A DNA stretch of 64,000 nucleotides from Methanosarcina sp. 2.H.T.1A.6 (GCF_000979455.1 NZ_JJOY01000024.1:142988-206987); one strand, 5' to 3'. Counted from the stretch's first letter, positions 46,362 through 57,007 are shown. Notes: generated by a model from the letters alone, not told the origin. Numbers and translations are program-made.

Positions 46362-46889
46362 ATGAATTCTAATATGCAAAAAATTTCAATATTCTGGAAA
46401 ATTTCTTGTTTCTGTTTAATATTTTTACTGATAGCTACAGCAGCATCTCCTGCAGCCAGCTTGGAATCTGATGTTTCCGATCAGGGAGAAGAGAGGCAGA
46501 CAGACGTTATGGATGTGGAAGTCAGAGTCAATCCTGACAAAGATGTCAACTGTGTGAAAACAATGGAGTTGGGAAGTACGAAGATTGCGGTCCTGGGATC
46601 GGCCGAACTGGATGTTGAAAAAATACTGGAAAACTCAGTAAAGGTAAGTTCGGTAAAGTCGGCAGGGGAAGTGGAACCGTATGCTATGGAATACAGAGAC
46701 ATTGATTCTGACGGGTATAAAGACCTCGTTATGAGCCTTGATTGTCATGAACTGATGACTCAGCTGGATCTTAGAAAATGCTTCTGCAGGGAAGTACCCT
46801 TAAATGTCAGAGCCGTACTTGAAGAAGACGCAGGAGCAAAAACAATAGAAGGTAGCGATACGACCCTTATCCTTCCGCGCTTCAGGTGA
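46362..46889 (+). CDS. Hypothetical secreted protein
   Basis: A 175-residue protein with a signal peptide (ISCFCLIFLLIATAASPAAS, cleavage near 35) and a start site preceded by GTAGGGGGAGA. The mature part is acidic and includes RDIDSDGYKDLVMSLD, a Ca-binding or dockerin-like Asp pattern, and a Cys pair (CHE..., CFC). Such short secreted proteins with a 'DSDG-D' loop recur in Methanosarcina. No family is assigned. Confidence 0.75.
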   Translation: MNSNMQKISIFWKISCFCLIFLLIATAASPAASLESDVSDQGEERQTDVMDVEVRVNPDKDVNCVKTMELGSTKIAVLGSAELDVEKILENSVKVSSVKSAGEVEPYAMEYRDIDSDGYKDLVMSLDCHELMTQLDLRKCFCREVPLNVRAVLEEDAGAKTIEGSDTTLILPRFR

Positions 46890-47053
46890 TGGACAGTTCC
46901 ACCCCCGAAGGTTCCGGAGAATCCCATTAATATTCGACATCATGAGATGTATTTTTTCGATATATCAACTGTACAGGACCGAAAAAAGCAAATATTAGGG
47001 GTGAGTTGCAATTCTATAAAGATTATAATAAACATAAAGAAGTGAAGAAAAAA

Positions 47054-47548
47054 ATGTTTGTCTTTGATTTCAAAAACCCGGCAGAAACCCTTAAATGGGT
47101 CAGTATGGACGATAGGGTGATGGGCGGGACTTCAAGAAGTCATCTGGTTTATACCGGAGGAAAAGCCCACTTTAAAGGGGAGGTAGAACTGAATGAGGAA
47201 CTGCTGGGATTCGCTTCTGTGCGCTCTAAAAACGATACATTTGACCTGAAAGCCTTTGAAGGCGTCCTTCTCCGGGTAAAAGGAGACGGGAAGACCTACA
47301 GGCTTAACATGAAGACCGAAAGGCACCACGACGGGTTCCTGTACCAGCATATATTTGAAACCCGGGAAGGGCAGTGGATAGATGTTGAAATTCCTTTTGG
47401 AAAGTTCCTTCCCTTCTTCAGAGGCAAGAAAATGGAGAACGCTGCACCTCTAAACCCCGAAGATATCAGATCCTTTGGTTTCATGATTGCCGGACAGAAA
47501 GGAGATTTTGATCTGGAAATTGAGCACATAAAAGTGTACGGTAAGTAA
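47054..47548 (+). CDS. CIA30-family (complex I intermediate-associated 30-like) protein
   Basis: A 164-residue beta-sandwich protein: WVSMDDRVMGGTSRSHL, FEGVLLRVKGDGKTYRLNM, FLYQHIFETREGQWIDVEIPF and IRSFGFMIAGQKGDFDLEI. The CIA30 fold is named after a mitochondrial complex I chaperone; bacterial and archaeal members are of unknown use. A TTG 16 codons upstream (47006) has AGGGGTGAG but too close; ATG 47054 gives the family N-terminus. Confidence 0.87.
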   Translation: MFVFDFKNPAETLKWVSMDDRVMGGTSRSHLVYTGGKAHFKGEVELNEELLGFASVRSKNDTFDLKAFEGVLLRVKGDGKTYRLNMKTERHHDGFLYQHIFETREGQWIDVEIPFGKFLPFFRGKKMENAAPLNPEDIRSFGFMIAGQKGDFDLEIEHIKVYGK

Positions 47549-47598
47549 TAGTTATCAAGATTAAGTTATCAAGATTGATGTTTTTTTCCAGCCAGTAG

Positions 47599-47808
47599 TT
47601 ATTGCTTCGTGTGCATAATTTTACTCCACACAAAGTTTGAGAGGCAATGAACCTCCATTGAAAGCACAGGCTCGAAAAGCATCGCCGATCTCGCCCAAAC
47701 AGGAAGCCTGCCAGCATCAAGGTCTAAAAGGATGAGGGGATAGAGCAAAACTAAAAGGGCGAGGGTGAGGATCACAGGGCCGAATACCGGATGGTGCAAA
47801 ATTCCCAT
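47599..47808 (-). CDS. Possible small membrane protein or gene remnant
   Basis: A 69-codon minus-strand frame begins MGILHHPVFGPVILTLALLV, with one strong hydrophobic span, then a polar tail. It has no clear ribosome site. It could be a short membrane protein or the 5' fragment of a larger lost gene. Between it and 48252 there are about 440 bases with nothing recognisable. Confidence 0.3.
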   Translation of the reverse strand: MGILHHPVFGPVILTLALLVLLYPLILLDLDAGRLPVWARSAMLFEPVLSMEVHCLSNFVWSKIMHTKQ

Positions 47809-48251
47809 GTGCCCGAAAAACCGCTGGTGGGGTGTGCCAGATTACCTTTAAGACTCCCCAGCGCCGGCATGTGCTGCTCTTTATGTCAAGGTCCGGACTA
47901 AAAATAAAGTCCCAAAGCGATAGGCAAGTGAAATAATAAGTATTCTCCGGCTTTCCAGGTAACTTTCAGGGAAGGGAAGAATTGGTCTTTCCAGAAAGGA
48001 AAAGAGACTCATAGTACAGGAACAGTACAGCTAAGAACTGAAATTTTGAAGTTATATTTTTATCATTCCTAAGTTTATTTAATCATGCGTTTTTCCGGAT
48101 GGTACGTTTTTATACCTGTTTTCCGTTTTTTCGAAAAACTGAGGTGTTTTTGGATTTAGGGCTGAAAACTAAATACAAATCGGCTATTATATATAAAATA
48201 AATTGGATAAAACAGGACGGTAGGGGGTAGAAGTCTAAATGGAAGAAGCAA

Positions 48252-49256
48252 TCAAGCCTTTCGCTTCTTCACACAGTCTTTTAGTTTTTCTTCAAGCCGG
48301 ATCCGTGAGATAAAAACCCCAAACTGGGTCGCAATGGTTTCAATAACCGTGCGCACACTATCCGAAAGCTCATATTCCATCCTCGAGGAAAGATAAAAGG
48401 CGGCAATAACCTTTTTTTCAGACTTTACAGGAATTATTGCCGTAGCCCTGAGGTTTTCCTGCCGGAGCACATCATCTCTGGAGGTGAGAAGAAGGTCTAT
48501 ATGCTGCTTATAGACAGGCTGCCCTATCATAACGAGCTTGGCATTTGGAGAATTTGCATTATAATAAGAGGCATTATCGACAAAAGTATGAGATAGACCA
48601 CGATGGATGGCAAGAGTCATATCGCCGGTCTCTTCATCTACCAGATAGATACCACCGGCATTGATTTCATCTATCTGAAGGCACGAATCAAGCAGCCTGT
48701 CAAGCGTCTCATCCAGGTAAGTCGAAGTGCTCAGAGCGATTCCAAGGTCCCTCTGGATATAAAGCAGCTTCTCTTTTCGTTTTCTTTCGGTAATATCAAG
48801 AATTATGCCTTTAAGGTACTTTACGACCCCATTCTCATCGGCTTCGATAAAAGTTCTTTCATCAACCCAGCGTACTTCCCCGGACTTTGTCAATATCTGG
48901 TATTCCTGAGAGAAATCAACGTTGTCTTCTTCAATCCTTCTTGAGAGCTCTCTTTCAACCCTTTCCAGGTCGTCAGGATGCACAATGTTCCCATACAGAA
49001 GTTTTCCTGATGTGAATTCTTCTACCGTATACCCGAACTGCTTTATGTTCTCAGAAACAAACTCTGCAGGCCAGTACTTCTCTGGTCGCCATAGGAAAAC
49101 AGTGACAGGAACTTTATTTATTACTGAGATCAGTTCCTTTGCCATCTCAAGTGCATTGCATAAAGCCATCTCATTGAGATATTTGGAGGACTTTTGCCTG
49201 CCATTATTTCCGTTTTTAGCCGAGTTCGAAGCCGCTTTAGCCATCTTATTCTCCAT
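48252..49256 (-). CDS. PAS-GAF sensor protein without kinase domain
   Basis: A 334-residue protein. A charged N-terminus (about 1-40) is followed by a PAS domain (about 50-165, with PAC motif YLKGIILDITERKRKEKLL) and a GAF domain (about 170-325; GGIYLVDEETGDMTLAIHRG, AIIPVKSEKKVIAAFYLSS). No HisKA, HATPase, GGDEF or DNA-binding part is present, so it must signal through a partner. It stands alone. Confidence 0.85.
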   Translation of the reverse strand: MENKMAKAASNSAKNGNNGRQKSSKYLNEMALCNALEMAKELISVINKVPVTVFLWRPEKYWPAEFVSENIKQFGYTVEEFTSGKLLYGNIVHPDDLERVERELSRRIEEDNVDFSQEYQILTKSGEVRWVDERTFIEADENGVVKYLKGIILDITERKRKEKLLYIQRDLGIALSTSTYLDETLDRLLDSCLQIDEINAGGIYLVDEETGDMTLAIHRGLSHTFVDNASYYNANSPNAKLVMIGQPVYKQHIDLLLTSRDDVLRQENLRATAIIPVKSEKKVIAAFYLSSRMEYELSDSVRTVIETIATQFGVFISRIRLEEKLKDCVKKRKA

Positions 49257-49824
49257 ACAGGAACCTTTTACAGGAAACTATGAGAAAATTTCACATATTT
49301 AGTCTTTTTGCTATAACTACATAGAAACACACAATTAATTAAAAAGATTGTGGTTTGAACTTCCAGATGTATCATGATGCAGAGGCTCATTAATGTTTGA
49401 ACGATGTAATGTCTAAACCTGGTAATTAGCAGGAAAAAATTAAAACCAGGAGAAAAATATATATACTAAACTTAAACTCGGCTTATTAGGAAGTCGGGAG
49501 TTTCAGGTAAGATATATAATATAAGTTTCTTTACAAATTCTTTTAAACAAGTTTCTTTACGAATTCTTTTACTGTCTTATCCTGCCATTCCTCTATTATT
49601 ACGAAAATTAGTCATTGAGAAACTGGTACTGGTTTATTTAAAGATTGATTTGACTTTTTAAGTCAATTCAATAGGTCAATTTAATATATCACCGGAGACA
49701 TCTTTATAAAGATAATTTTAACAGATAAATATAGTGGTAATTATTTAAAACATTTACGAAAGGCGATTACCAGAGACTTTTTTAGTGCACCTGTGAGAAA
49801 ATAAAGAAAGGGGGATTTACAAAT

Positions 49825-51504
49825 ATGGAAGATAGTTTTCAAGGAGTATTGAAAGGACAGAAAATTGCTTATTTTTCCATGGAAATAGGGCTTCGCAATG
49901 AAATCCCTACCTATGCGGGAGGGCTGGGCGTACTTGCAGGCGATACGATTCGCTCGGCTTCAGACCTTAATATTCCGCTTGTAGCTGTAACTCTGGTTAG
50001 CAATAAAGGATATTTCAGGCAAAGCCTTGACGCCTCCGGAAGCCAGACAGAGCAGACTGAAGAGTGGGACCCTTCACATTTGATGACCAAAATGCAGCAG
50101 GAAGTGAGCGTTGAAATTCAGGACAGGGAGGTTAAAATCCAGGCGTGGCACTATAACTGCAAGAGTCTGACAGGTGGCTGCGTACCCATTGTTTTTCTCG
50201 ATACCAATGTCGAAGGGAACTCATGGGAAGACCGCGGGATCACCGATTTTCTTTATGGGGGTGAACATCCCTACAGGCTCAGGCAGGAAATTGTACTCGG
50301 GATAGGGGGAGTGCGGATGCTTGATGCACTTGGCTTTAAGATCCGAAAATACCATATGAATGAAGGGCACTCAAGCCTGCTTGCTCTGGAACTTTTAAGA
50401 CGCAATGGCAAAGATCCTACGAAAGTAAAGGACCTCTGTATTTTTACTACCCATACTCCTGTAGAAGCAGGGCATGACAAGTTCGATTATGGGCTTGTGG
50501 AAGACCTGATCCGGGATAAAAACGATGTGGTAATCCTCCGAAGGTTTGGAGGGGCAGACCGTTTTAATACGAGCCTGTTTGCCCTTAACCTGTCCAACTA
50601 TGTCAACGGCGTCACAAAACGGCACAGCCTGGTCTCAAGCGAACTCTTTCCCGGATATTCAATCCAGGCAATAACAAACGGTGTCCACTCCTATACCTGG
50701 ACCTGTTCTTTTTTCAGGCAACTTTTTGACCGCTATCTTCCGGGCTGGGCAAATGAACCCGAACTCCTGGTAAGGATCGGAGGAATCCCGGATGACGAGA
50801 TCTGGGAAGCTCACTGGAATGCAAAAAAAACGCTCATAGATGAGGTTAACAAAAGAACAGGGGCGTGCATGGACTATGAGACCCTGACAATAGGTTTTGC
50901 ACGGCGTATGACAGAGTATAAACGCGCAACATTAATCCTCTCCGACCTTGAAAGGCTCAGAAAGATAAACAGGAGAGGCAGGATTCAGCTTATCTTTGCA
51001 GGCAAAGCCCATCCGCATGACGAGGCTGGAAAACAGCTCATAAGAGATATTTTCAAAACCATAGAAACGCTCCGGAACGAGATCCAGATCGTCTTTCTGG
51101 AAAATTATGATATGGACCTGGCCGCTAAACTGGTTTCCGGAGTTGACCTCTGGCTGAACACTCCAACTCGCCCTTATGAAGCCTCGGGCACAAGCGGCAT
51201 GAAAGCTGCCCATAATGGGGTCGTAAATTTTAGTATACTTGACGGCTGGTGGATTGAAGGGTGGATCGAAGGGGTAACTGGCTGGTCCATAGGACCTCAG
51301 CCTGAAGAACATCTTTCCGTAGAAGAGGCCAGGCTCTCTGAGCTTGATGACCTTTACAACAAACTCTACTACATCATCGTCCCCATGTATTACGACCGCA
51401 AAGATGAATGGTTTAAACTGATTAACAACTCAATAGGTATGGTTGCATATTATTTCAACAGCCACAGGATGATGCGGCGTTATGTAACTCATGCTTATCT
51501 GTGA
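49825..51504 (+). CDS. glgP: Alpha-glucan (glycogen) phosphorylase
   Basis: A 559-residue alpha-glucan phosphorylase of the short archaeal/bacterial type, releasing glucose-1-phosphate from glycogen. It shows IAYFSMEIGLRNEIPTYAGG, HMNEGHSSLLALELL, FTTHTPVEAGHDKF, TIGFARRMTEYKRATLI, and the cofactor region EASGTSGMKAAHNG, whose Lys should bind pyridoxal phosphate. NFSILDGWW follows. ATG 49825 has AAAGGGGGA at good distance. Methanosarcina store glycogen, so this is the mobilising enzyme. Monocistronic, with a long AT-rich upstream region that holds a 26-base direct repeat (about 49520-49570). Confidence 0.93.
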   Translation: MEDSFQGVLKGQKIAYFSMEIGLRNEIPTYAGGLGVLAGDTIRSASDLNIPLVAVTLVSNKGYFRQSLDASGSQTEQTEEWDPSHLMTKMQQEVSVEIQDREVKIQAWHYNCKSLTGGCVPIVFLDTNVEGNSWEDRGITDFLYGGEHPYRLRQEIVLGIGGVRMLDALGFKIRKYHMNEGHSSLLALELLRRNGKDPTKVKDLCIFTTHTPVEAGHDKFDYGLVEDLIRDKNDVVILRRFGGADRFNTSLFALNLSNYVNGVTKRHSLVSSELFPGYSIQAITNGVHSYTWTCSFFRQLFDRYLPGWANEPELLVRIGGIPDDEIWEAHWNAKKTLIDEVNKRTGACMDYETLTIGFARRMTEYKRATLILSDLERLRKINRRGRIQLIFAGKAHPHDEAGKQLIRDIFKTIETLRNEIQIVFLENYDMDLAAKLVSGVDLWLNTPTRPYEASGTSGMKAAHNGVVNFSILDGWWIEGWIEGVTGWSIGPQPEEHLSVEEARLSELDDLYNKLYYIIVPMYYDRKDEWFKLINNSIGMVAYYFNSHRMMRRYVTHAYL

Positions 51505-51739
51505 ACTTCAGGGATCAGGCCGCCCTGAAATCGGACGGCATTATTCCAGAAGCCATAAAGAACCGCAGCCGACCTCATTTCTATAATCCTAAATTAGACA
51601 TTATATAAATGATTTTTTATATTCCATTTTTTTCATCCAGATGAATTATTCTGAAAAAGCCGCGCTGATAGCGCGGTAAATTTCCATGAAGATGCCTCAT
51701 CTATTACTGGATTAAACAACTTTGCTTGTACAACAGCTC

Positions 51740-52460
51740 TCCCCAAAACCCATCTTAGCAATGATCGGGATGCCTAAAGTTCTCTACATCGCCAAGTTCA
51801 GCCCGGATCATAGCTGCAATTAAATCGCTAATTCCTGGAATTGTCTGAAGATAATGCTTATCCTTCATCTTTTTCCATGTCGTTAAAATCCTGGTTTCCA
51901 CTTCTTTTATCTGGTTTTCTGTGTATTCAATCTAAGCAGGGACTCTATTTCAAATTATAAAGCCTCCTCAATAAAGTCAAGAGACATTGAATCCTTCGCC
52001 ATTTCTAAAAGTTCTCCATGCGTCTTCGGTTAAGTGAGGAATTATGATAAATTGCATCCAGTTTCATAACAGTTTTTCAAAATTATATCAGTGTGGTGGG
52101 GTGAAGCAAGGTATCGATTTGAGGTAAAGAGGACAAAATTTGAGGCAGACTTCTGGCACAAAATCGATAGCCTTCAGGCAAGAAAATTCTTTAACCGATG
52201 ACCAATGAAAAGTTATCTTGCTTTCTCAGGACTGTAATGATTCCGACTCATTTTTCTCATCAATTCACAGAGTCTTTTTTCCCCATTTCAAGCATATCTG
52301 AGGGTTTTGGTGCTTCATTTAGAATAGCTATCGATGTTTTGTGAATATGCTTGGAAACATCTGGTCATATCCACGAAAGATCAGATGAATGTTGCGTATT
52401 ACCCGCTTCTTTAGATTAGCCACCTTTGATTTTTTTGATCCCCTAATATTGACTGCTACA
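51740..52460 (-). pseudogene. Shredded IS110-family transposase
   Basis: On the minus strand, disconnected pieces of an IS110 transposase can be read across about 700 bases. An N-terminal-half piece reads KVANLKKRVIRNIHLIF, a middle piece KRLCELMRKMSRNHYSPEKA, and a C-terminal piece LQTIPGISDLIAAMIRAELG, the transposase_20 signature. Several frameshifts and stops separate them. It is non-functional, and no ends were identified. Confidence 0.6.
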
Positions 52461-52562
52461 AATCCCCTTACCTAAGAGGGATTGTAGAGATGGATTTCAT
52501 AGTGTATTCTCCCAGCCTACATATCGTTTTTATGAAATTGCAGCAATAAAAAAATGCTGCAA

Positions 52563-53477
52563 CTACCTTATATACGAGCGAAAAGGACAGCGGACTTCCG
52601 AGACGCAACTCGGGCAGCTGACGATTACGGCTGCAATAAGGACCAGGAAACAACCTGCAAGGGTGCCTGTTGAAAGGGCAACTCCGAGAAACGCCAGGTC
52701 GAAAAAAACCCCGGCAACAGGTTCGATAAGGGCCAGCAGGCTTCCTGTCTGGGACTTAAGGTTTGCAAAACCTATGGTCGTAAGAATCCCGCCCACTCCC
52801 ACTGAAACAATTCCGAAAGCCATTAGAGGAAGTATATTGGGTACAAGCACGGAAACGGAAGTCCCTGCAGCAAAAGGTGCCATCAGGAGGCAGCTGATTG
52901 CAGTACCCCAGAAAGCGATTGCAAATTCGGAATGATCTTTTTTCAGGACCCGCACGTTCATAATGATAACTGCAAGGAGCATTCCCGCAAAGAGTCCGGA
53001 TGCGATCCCTATGAAATGACTGCCGGAAAATTCGAGGGTTCCAAACCCGCCTTCAGGACGGATCACCATATAAACGCCTGCAATTGCGAGGAAAAGGGCT
53101 GCAATGCTCTCCTTTCCAACTTTTTCTTTCAAAACAAAAGGTGAAGCCAGCATTACGTAGATCGGGGCAGTGTATTCGAGCAGGATAGCCATGGAGAAAC
53201 AGGTTTCCTTTACGCACAGGAAATAAAAGAACATGTTAACCAGGATAAAGATGCCCTGTAAGAGAAGACGAGCTCTCCCTTTTCCAGGTTTCAGTTCTCC
53301 AAGCCTGTTCGTTGCCAGAAGATAAGTGAAAATAAAGGTAAGCCCGAAGAACAGGCGGTAAAATATTATTGAAGTTATGGGTAGGTTGTGAATATTAGCA
53401 AGGAATAAGCCTGTCATCCCATAGAGAATACAGCCAAGTAACACTGCCAGATGGGCACCTTTTTTCACCTGAAGCAT
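52563..53477 (-). CDS. EamA/DMT-family transporter
   Basis: A 304-residue, ten-span drug/metabolite transporter with two EamA repeats (about 10-140 and 155-290). Seen are GCILYGMTGLFLANIHNLP, YTAPIYVMLASPFVLKEKV at the end of repeat 1 and LLALIEPVAGVFFDLAFLG at the end of repeat 2. Substrate is unknown. The last 15 residues contain Cys-Pro-Ser-Cys. The 3' end faces the IS110 remnant. Confidence 0.88.
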   Translation of the reverse strand: MLQVKKGAHLAVLLGCILYGMTGLFLANIHNLPITSIIFYRLFFGLTFIFTYLLATNRLGELKPGKGRARLLLQGIFILVNMFFYFLCVKETCFSMAILLEYTAPIYVMLASPFVLKEKVGKESIAALFLAIAGVYMVIRPEGGFGTLEFSGSHFIGIASGLFAGMLLAVIIMNVRVLKKDHSEFAIAFWGTAISCLLMAPFAAGTSVSVLVPNILPLMAFGIVSVGVGGILTTIGFANLKSQTGSLLALIEPVAGVFFDLAFLGVALSTGTLAGCFLVLIAAVIVSCPSCVSEVRCPFRSYIR

Positions 53478-53747
53478 AAGACAGGTAAAACCCCGGATTT
53501 GCTTAAATAACTTGCCAGAAAAGTCCCTGGGGTCTTTTATCCGAGAGATCTGTTGTTAGGAGAGATTCCGGAATTCAGGGTAAAAGAGAATAACGCGGAA
53601 TAAAAGAGTTATGAGCACAGAGATTTCCATGCTTTCCGTGTCTTCCTTGTTTATAGCGTTATTAGTGAGGTTTTCCATGTACAATCAGTGAGGTTTTCCA
53701 TGTACATCTGTGTTTTCCGTGCTTATAAAGAAGAAAGAAGGCAGGAC

Positions 53748-53987
53748 TTAAAGCCCTGCTCTTTCGACTATTGTGTCTGCCACATGTTTTGCATCTTTGA
53801 ATGGGAAATCTGCTGCTGTGAGCAGTTTGCCTGCTTCCCCTGCTGTAACTGCAAGGTCGCCTGATCTGCATGTGGTGTCTGCACCGGCAGGGAATGCAGC
53901 TAGCAATTCTCCGGGTGTGTTTATGGGAAACTTTGCGCCGTTAAGGCCTGCAACAATCTGTTCGTGAATATCATCTCTTACAGTCAT
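53748..53987 (-). CDS. MTH865-family protein
   Basis: A 79-residue helical protein of the MTH865 family, named after a Methanothermobacter protein of solved structure and unknown function. It has VRDDIHEQIVAGLNGAKFPI, the family-typical ELLAAFPAG, and DFPFKDAKHVADTIVERAGL at the end. ATG 53987 has GAGGAATAAG upstream. A 22-base direct repeat (GAGGTTTTCCATGTACA) lies just downstream, at about 53667-53705. Confidence 0.88.
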   Translation of the reverse strand: MTVRDDIHEQIVAGLNGAKFPINTPGELLAAFPAGADTTCRSGDLAVTAGEAGKLLTAADFPFKDAKHVADTIVERAGL

Positions 53988-55009
53988 ATCTTATTCCTCA
54001 GGTTTTGTATTTTTTTTCTTAAATTTTGTCATCTTCCCAGGTTTCGGGTTTTTTATTCATCTGGACTTTTTACTTCTTTGCAGTTTGATTTCCTCCGGAG
54101 AATTCATCCTACAATATCCCATTGACAGGTTATTGATATATACTTAATCGGCACTGGAATGTAGTTAAGGCATTAAAGTATACTACAACAACTATTAAAG
54201 TTATCTAGATATATCTCACGGGCTTACATAATTAGCCGCTTGAATCCGAAAATGGTTGAGGTCGAAAATACTTGAAGCCGAAAATAGACTGTGGTCCAAA
54301 ATCCAGTGATTTTTACATTTTTTGATTGAAACACTGAATTTGCAGGAAGAATTCAGACTTCGAATAAACTCAATATTCGATATCTATAGACTTCAATTTT
54401 GGCTGACTTAATTCTAAATAATATTCTCAGCTCTCTTTTAATTCCTTGATCTAAAATTTTAATCCTCTTTTTTTGTTTTTTTCTTCAAATAAGCTAAAGC
54501 ACTTCTGGCTTTTCGCTGTTTTGTGTGGATATTCTCATAAAAACCAACGAGGGCTTGAATTGAAAATCATCTATTTTAGATATAATTTCATTAAATTTGT
54601 ATTTAAGTAAACTCTATTTACACTCAGTTTTCTTTATTCTATTAAGTGGATGGGTAAGGCTTATAGGATGCATACACAAAACAAAATGTCAAATGAATTG
54701 TGTTTTATCCCAATAGCATCAGAAGCCGGAAGCATGGAAAGGAATGAGACTATGGAAACGGGTGAAGATGTAGTATCAAGTTTACTTTTGAGGCCGGGAC
54801 AAAAGCTATTTTTGTGTTTTCTATACTCCCCAAGAGTCAAAATTTATTTATACTACTAACTACAACCTTTACTAAATATTTTAGACTGCTTATGGGATGA
54901 AATTTCATACATCTTCGTCTTTGATCCAGAATTGTCTCACGAGTGATGTTACATTTTGTGATTTGCAGCTGAAAAATATAATTATTTCAAAAATAAAGGA
55001 GGATATAAA
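53988..55009. other. 1-kb AT-rich gap with no supported gene
   Basis: The stretch holds the MTH865 promoter side and the leader of the small gene at 55010. A 69-codon frame at 54650 has no ribosome site and no protein-like composition. A long leader RNA for the 55010 gene is possible but not shown. Confidence 0.35.
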
Positions 55010-55264
55010 ATGGGATGTAATCCGGTAACGTTTCATAACGTTACACCAAATGTATTTAATTGCATGAAACAGAAACTTGAATCAGCTGGTCTTCACGTTC
55101 CTTCAGGAAATAGTGGAGAAATCTCAGGGAGCGGAGTTGTAGCTGATTTTAACTGGGATGGTACAGCAAACCTTACCATCACAGTTAAAAGCAAGCCTTT
55201 TATCGTCAGCTGTGACACCGTAACTGGAAAGATCCAGGATTTTGTGCACCAGTGTGGAGCTTAA
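55010..55264 (+). CDS. Small hypothetical protein (84 aa)
   Basis: A compact 84-residue protein: Cys and Gly near the N-terminus (GCNPVTFHNVTPNVFNCMKQ), a central glycine-rich turn, beta-strand-like GTANLTITVKSKPFIVSCDT and a final HQCGA. Four Cys could bind metal or form disulfides. The start has an ideal AAAGGAGGATA ribosome site, and a strong terminator hairpin follows, both supporting expression. No family is recognised. Confidence 0.75.
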   Translation: MGCNPVTFHNVTPNVFNCMKQKLESAGLHVPSGNSGEISGSGVVADFNWDGTANLTITVKSKPFIVSCDTVTGKIQDFVHQCGA

Positions 55265-55303
55265 TTGAAAGTTTTTGAACATATTATAACCTGTTCTAAC
55301 AGT

Positions 55304-55338
55304 AATTGAGGGGAAAGGGGTTTTCCCCCTCAATTTTT
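55304..55338 (+). terminator. Stem-loop terminator after the 84-aa gene
   Basis: AATTGAGGGG (55304-55313) pairs perfectly with CCCCTCAATT (55326-55335) and is followed by TTT; a further inner GGGG/CCCC stretch may extend it. It lies 40 bases past the stop codon. Confidence 0.7.
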
Positions 55339-55834
55339 AGTTTGGTGACAATTGGGGTTGAGTCAATCCAGACTGCTTTCAAAAGACTTTAATCCAAATT
55401 GTTTTTTGAAGGCCTTCATTTGCCATTATTGTATGGGGCATACATATATAGTAATTAGGTTATGTTAATCAGAACATGTCGATATATGTGGTTAGAGGTT
55501 ACCCACTAGAAAAGCAAAACCACGCGCATGAGACTCCATAAATAATATGCTATACATAGTTAGGTACTCCACGGACTGAAAACGTATGTTTATGACAGGA
55601 TAGATGTCCGGGAAATCTGTTAAATTCTGAAAAAGCATTATGATGTTGCAGCTATATACTACTGTGATCTGGTGACCAGGTTGAAAATTGAGAGGGGGAT
55701 GTACTGCCCGGGTCACAGGCACCTCTACTTTGTTACCTCTTCCCAGCAGCACCACTGAGGTTGTGGAGAACAAAGCTTAGTTTATTATATTTTCAGTGGT
55801 ATAAATCGCAGTAATCCGGACTCAGTTTCATAAT
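55339..55834. other. Intergenic region, no supported gene
   Basis: About 500 bases. A 93-codon minus-strand frame (55492-55773) lacks a ribosome site and has no domain resemblance. I treat the region as non-coding, but a conserved RNA cannot be excluded. Confidence 0.3.
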
Positions 55835-57007
55835 TCATATTCCGAATCCTGATGTATCTTCAACCATACCTAATCCACTGCCGGTTTCCTTTAGTGTTAT
55901 GACCTTATCCTCGGTCTCGATCTGAAAATCAACGACATCGACAAGGTTCTCTATATAACTGAAATTAAAGTTATTCATAAAGCTGAAAGATTCCTTACAA
56001 TAGCTCTTCATGACCATGAAAACTTTGCCTTCTTCAGCGGTAATGACCCATCTTTTATTCCCATTTTCTGAAGGGTACTCATACACTTTTGCCTTTTTGA
56101 ATAAGTGCATCTTTCTGGTCTCTGCATCATAGAATTCCATTGAATTGTGTATATCGTATTCTAATCCGCCAATCTCTATATTCGGGATGTAGTAGGTCAG
56201 GATCGACCCGTTCATGAACACGATTCTCGACCATTTCCAGGGGATGAAAGGCCCGACAACAATTACTTTCTGCGCATAGCACTTTCCGGAGAAATCCTTC
56301 TCAAACAGCACGCCCTCAAAATCAAAATACAGGTTAGCGAGCCTGTAACCGAACAAGCCTTTGAAATATTCAGACACCTCTGAATTGTAATTATTATCCT
56401 CCGGCTCTCTTATGTCTAAACAGCAGACCGTCTGACCATTGCTTGAAATATCAAGCATATACTTTGGAAATGACCCATAGAAATCCGCTTTCATCTCTTT
56501 GCTGGAGCAGGTAACCCTCTTATCTTTAACTTCAATGACCCCCAGGTCATCAGTGAGGTTTTTCTTTACCTCATCATATGCCCAGGAGACACAATACCCG
56601 TCTGTTTTATCATTTTTTATCCTGCTGTTCACTACATATCTGCCATTGACCTCGGTATCCCCCGCACTCCTGCCGAACGTGAGAAAAAACTGGCGCCTGG
56701 ACCCGTCATCGGCTGTGAATTTCATGAACCAGTATTCTTTCCCGAAAAGCGGAAGGTCCTCAAAAGAAAATAGAAGGTCGTCAATGCCTCTTTTGAGTTC
56801 TTTCTTCACCAATAGCCTTTCGATTTTATCTTTACTTTCCTTTATCTCCTGTATTGACGCGATAAATGCTTTCTTTTCAATTTCAGGCAGGTTTCTGATG
56901 TAATCGTTTCTTTCTTTTATAAAACGTAAAAGCTTGTTTTTTTCGCTTATAATTCTCTCTTCAAGAGTTTTGTTTTTAATCTCTTTGTCACCTGATATTT
57001 CAGTCAT
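55835..57007 (-). CDS. Hypothetical, lipocalin/CrtC-like beta-rich protein
   Basis: A 390-residue protein. A charged helical N-terminus (about 1-75) precedes a beta-rich body with many aromatic residues: YWFMKFTADDGSRRQFFLTF, GYCVSWAYDEV, the distinctive GPFIPWKWSRIVFMNGSIL and later KRWVITAEEGKVFMVMKSY. Layout recalls the two-barrel lipocalin-like hydratase/AttH group, but the match is by pattern only. No signal peptide. Upstream DNA is a purine-rich GAAAAAGAAGAGG repeat (57118-57250). Confidence 0.7.
   Translation of the reverse strand: MTEISGDKEIKNKTLEERIISEKNKLLRFIKERNDYIRNLPEIEKKAFIASIQEIKESKDKIERLLVKKELKRGIDDLLFSFEDLPLFGKEYWFMKFTADDGSRRQFFLTFGRSAGDTEVNGRYVVNSRIKNDKTDGYCVSWAYDEVKKNLTDDLGVIEVKDKRVTCSSKEMKADFYGSFPKYMLDISSNGQTVCCLDIREPEDNNYNSEVSEYFKGLFGYRLANLYFDFEGVLFEKDFSGKCYAQKVIVVGPFIPWKWSRIVFMNGSILTYYIPNIEIGGLEYDIHNSMEFYDAETRKMHLFKKAKVYEYPSENGNKRWVITAEEGKVFMVMKSYCKESFSFMNNFNFSYIENLVDVVDFQIETEDKVITLKETGSGLGMVEDTSGFGI

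Noticed and set aside
54650..54859. 69-codon frame
   Set aside because: No ribosome site, and composition is not protein-like.
55492..55773. 93-codon minus-strand frame
   Set aside because: No start signals or family resemblance; left as uncertain non-coding DNA.
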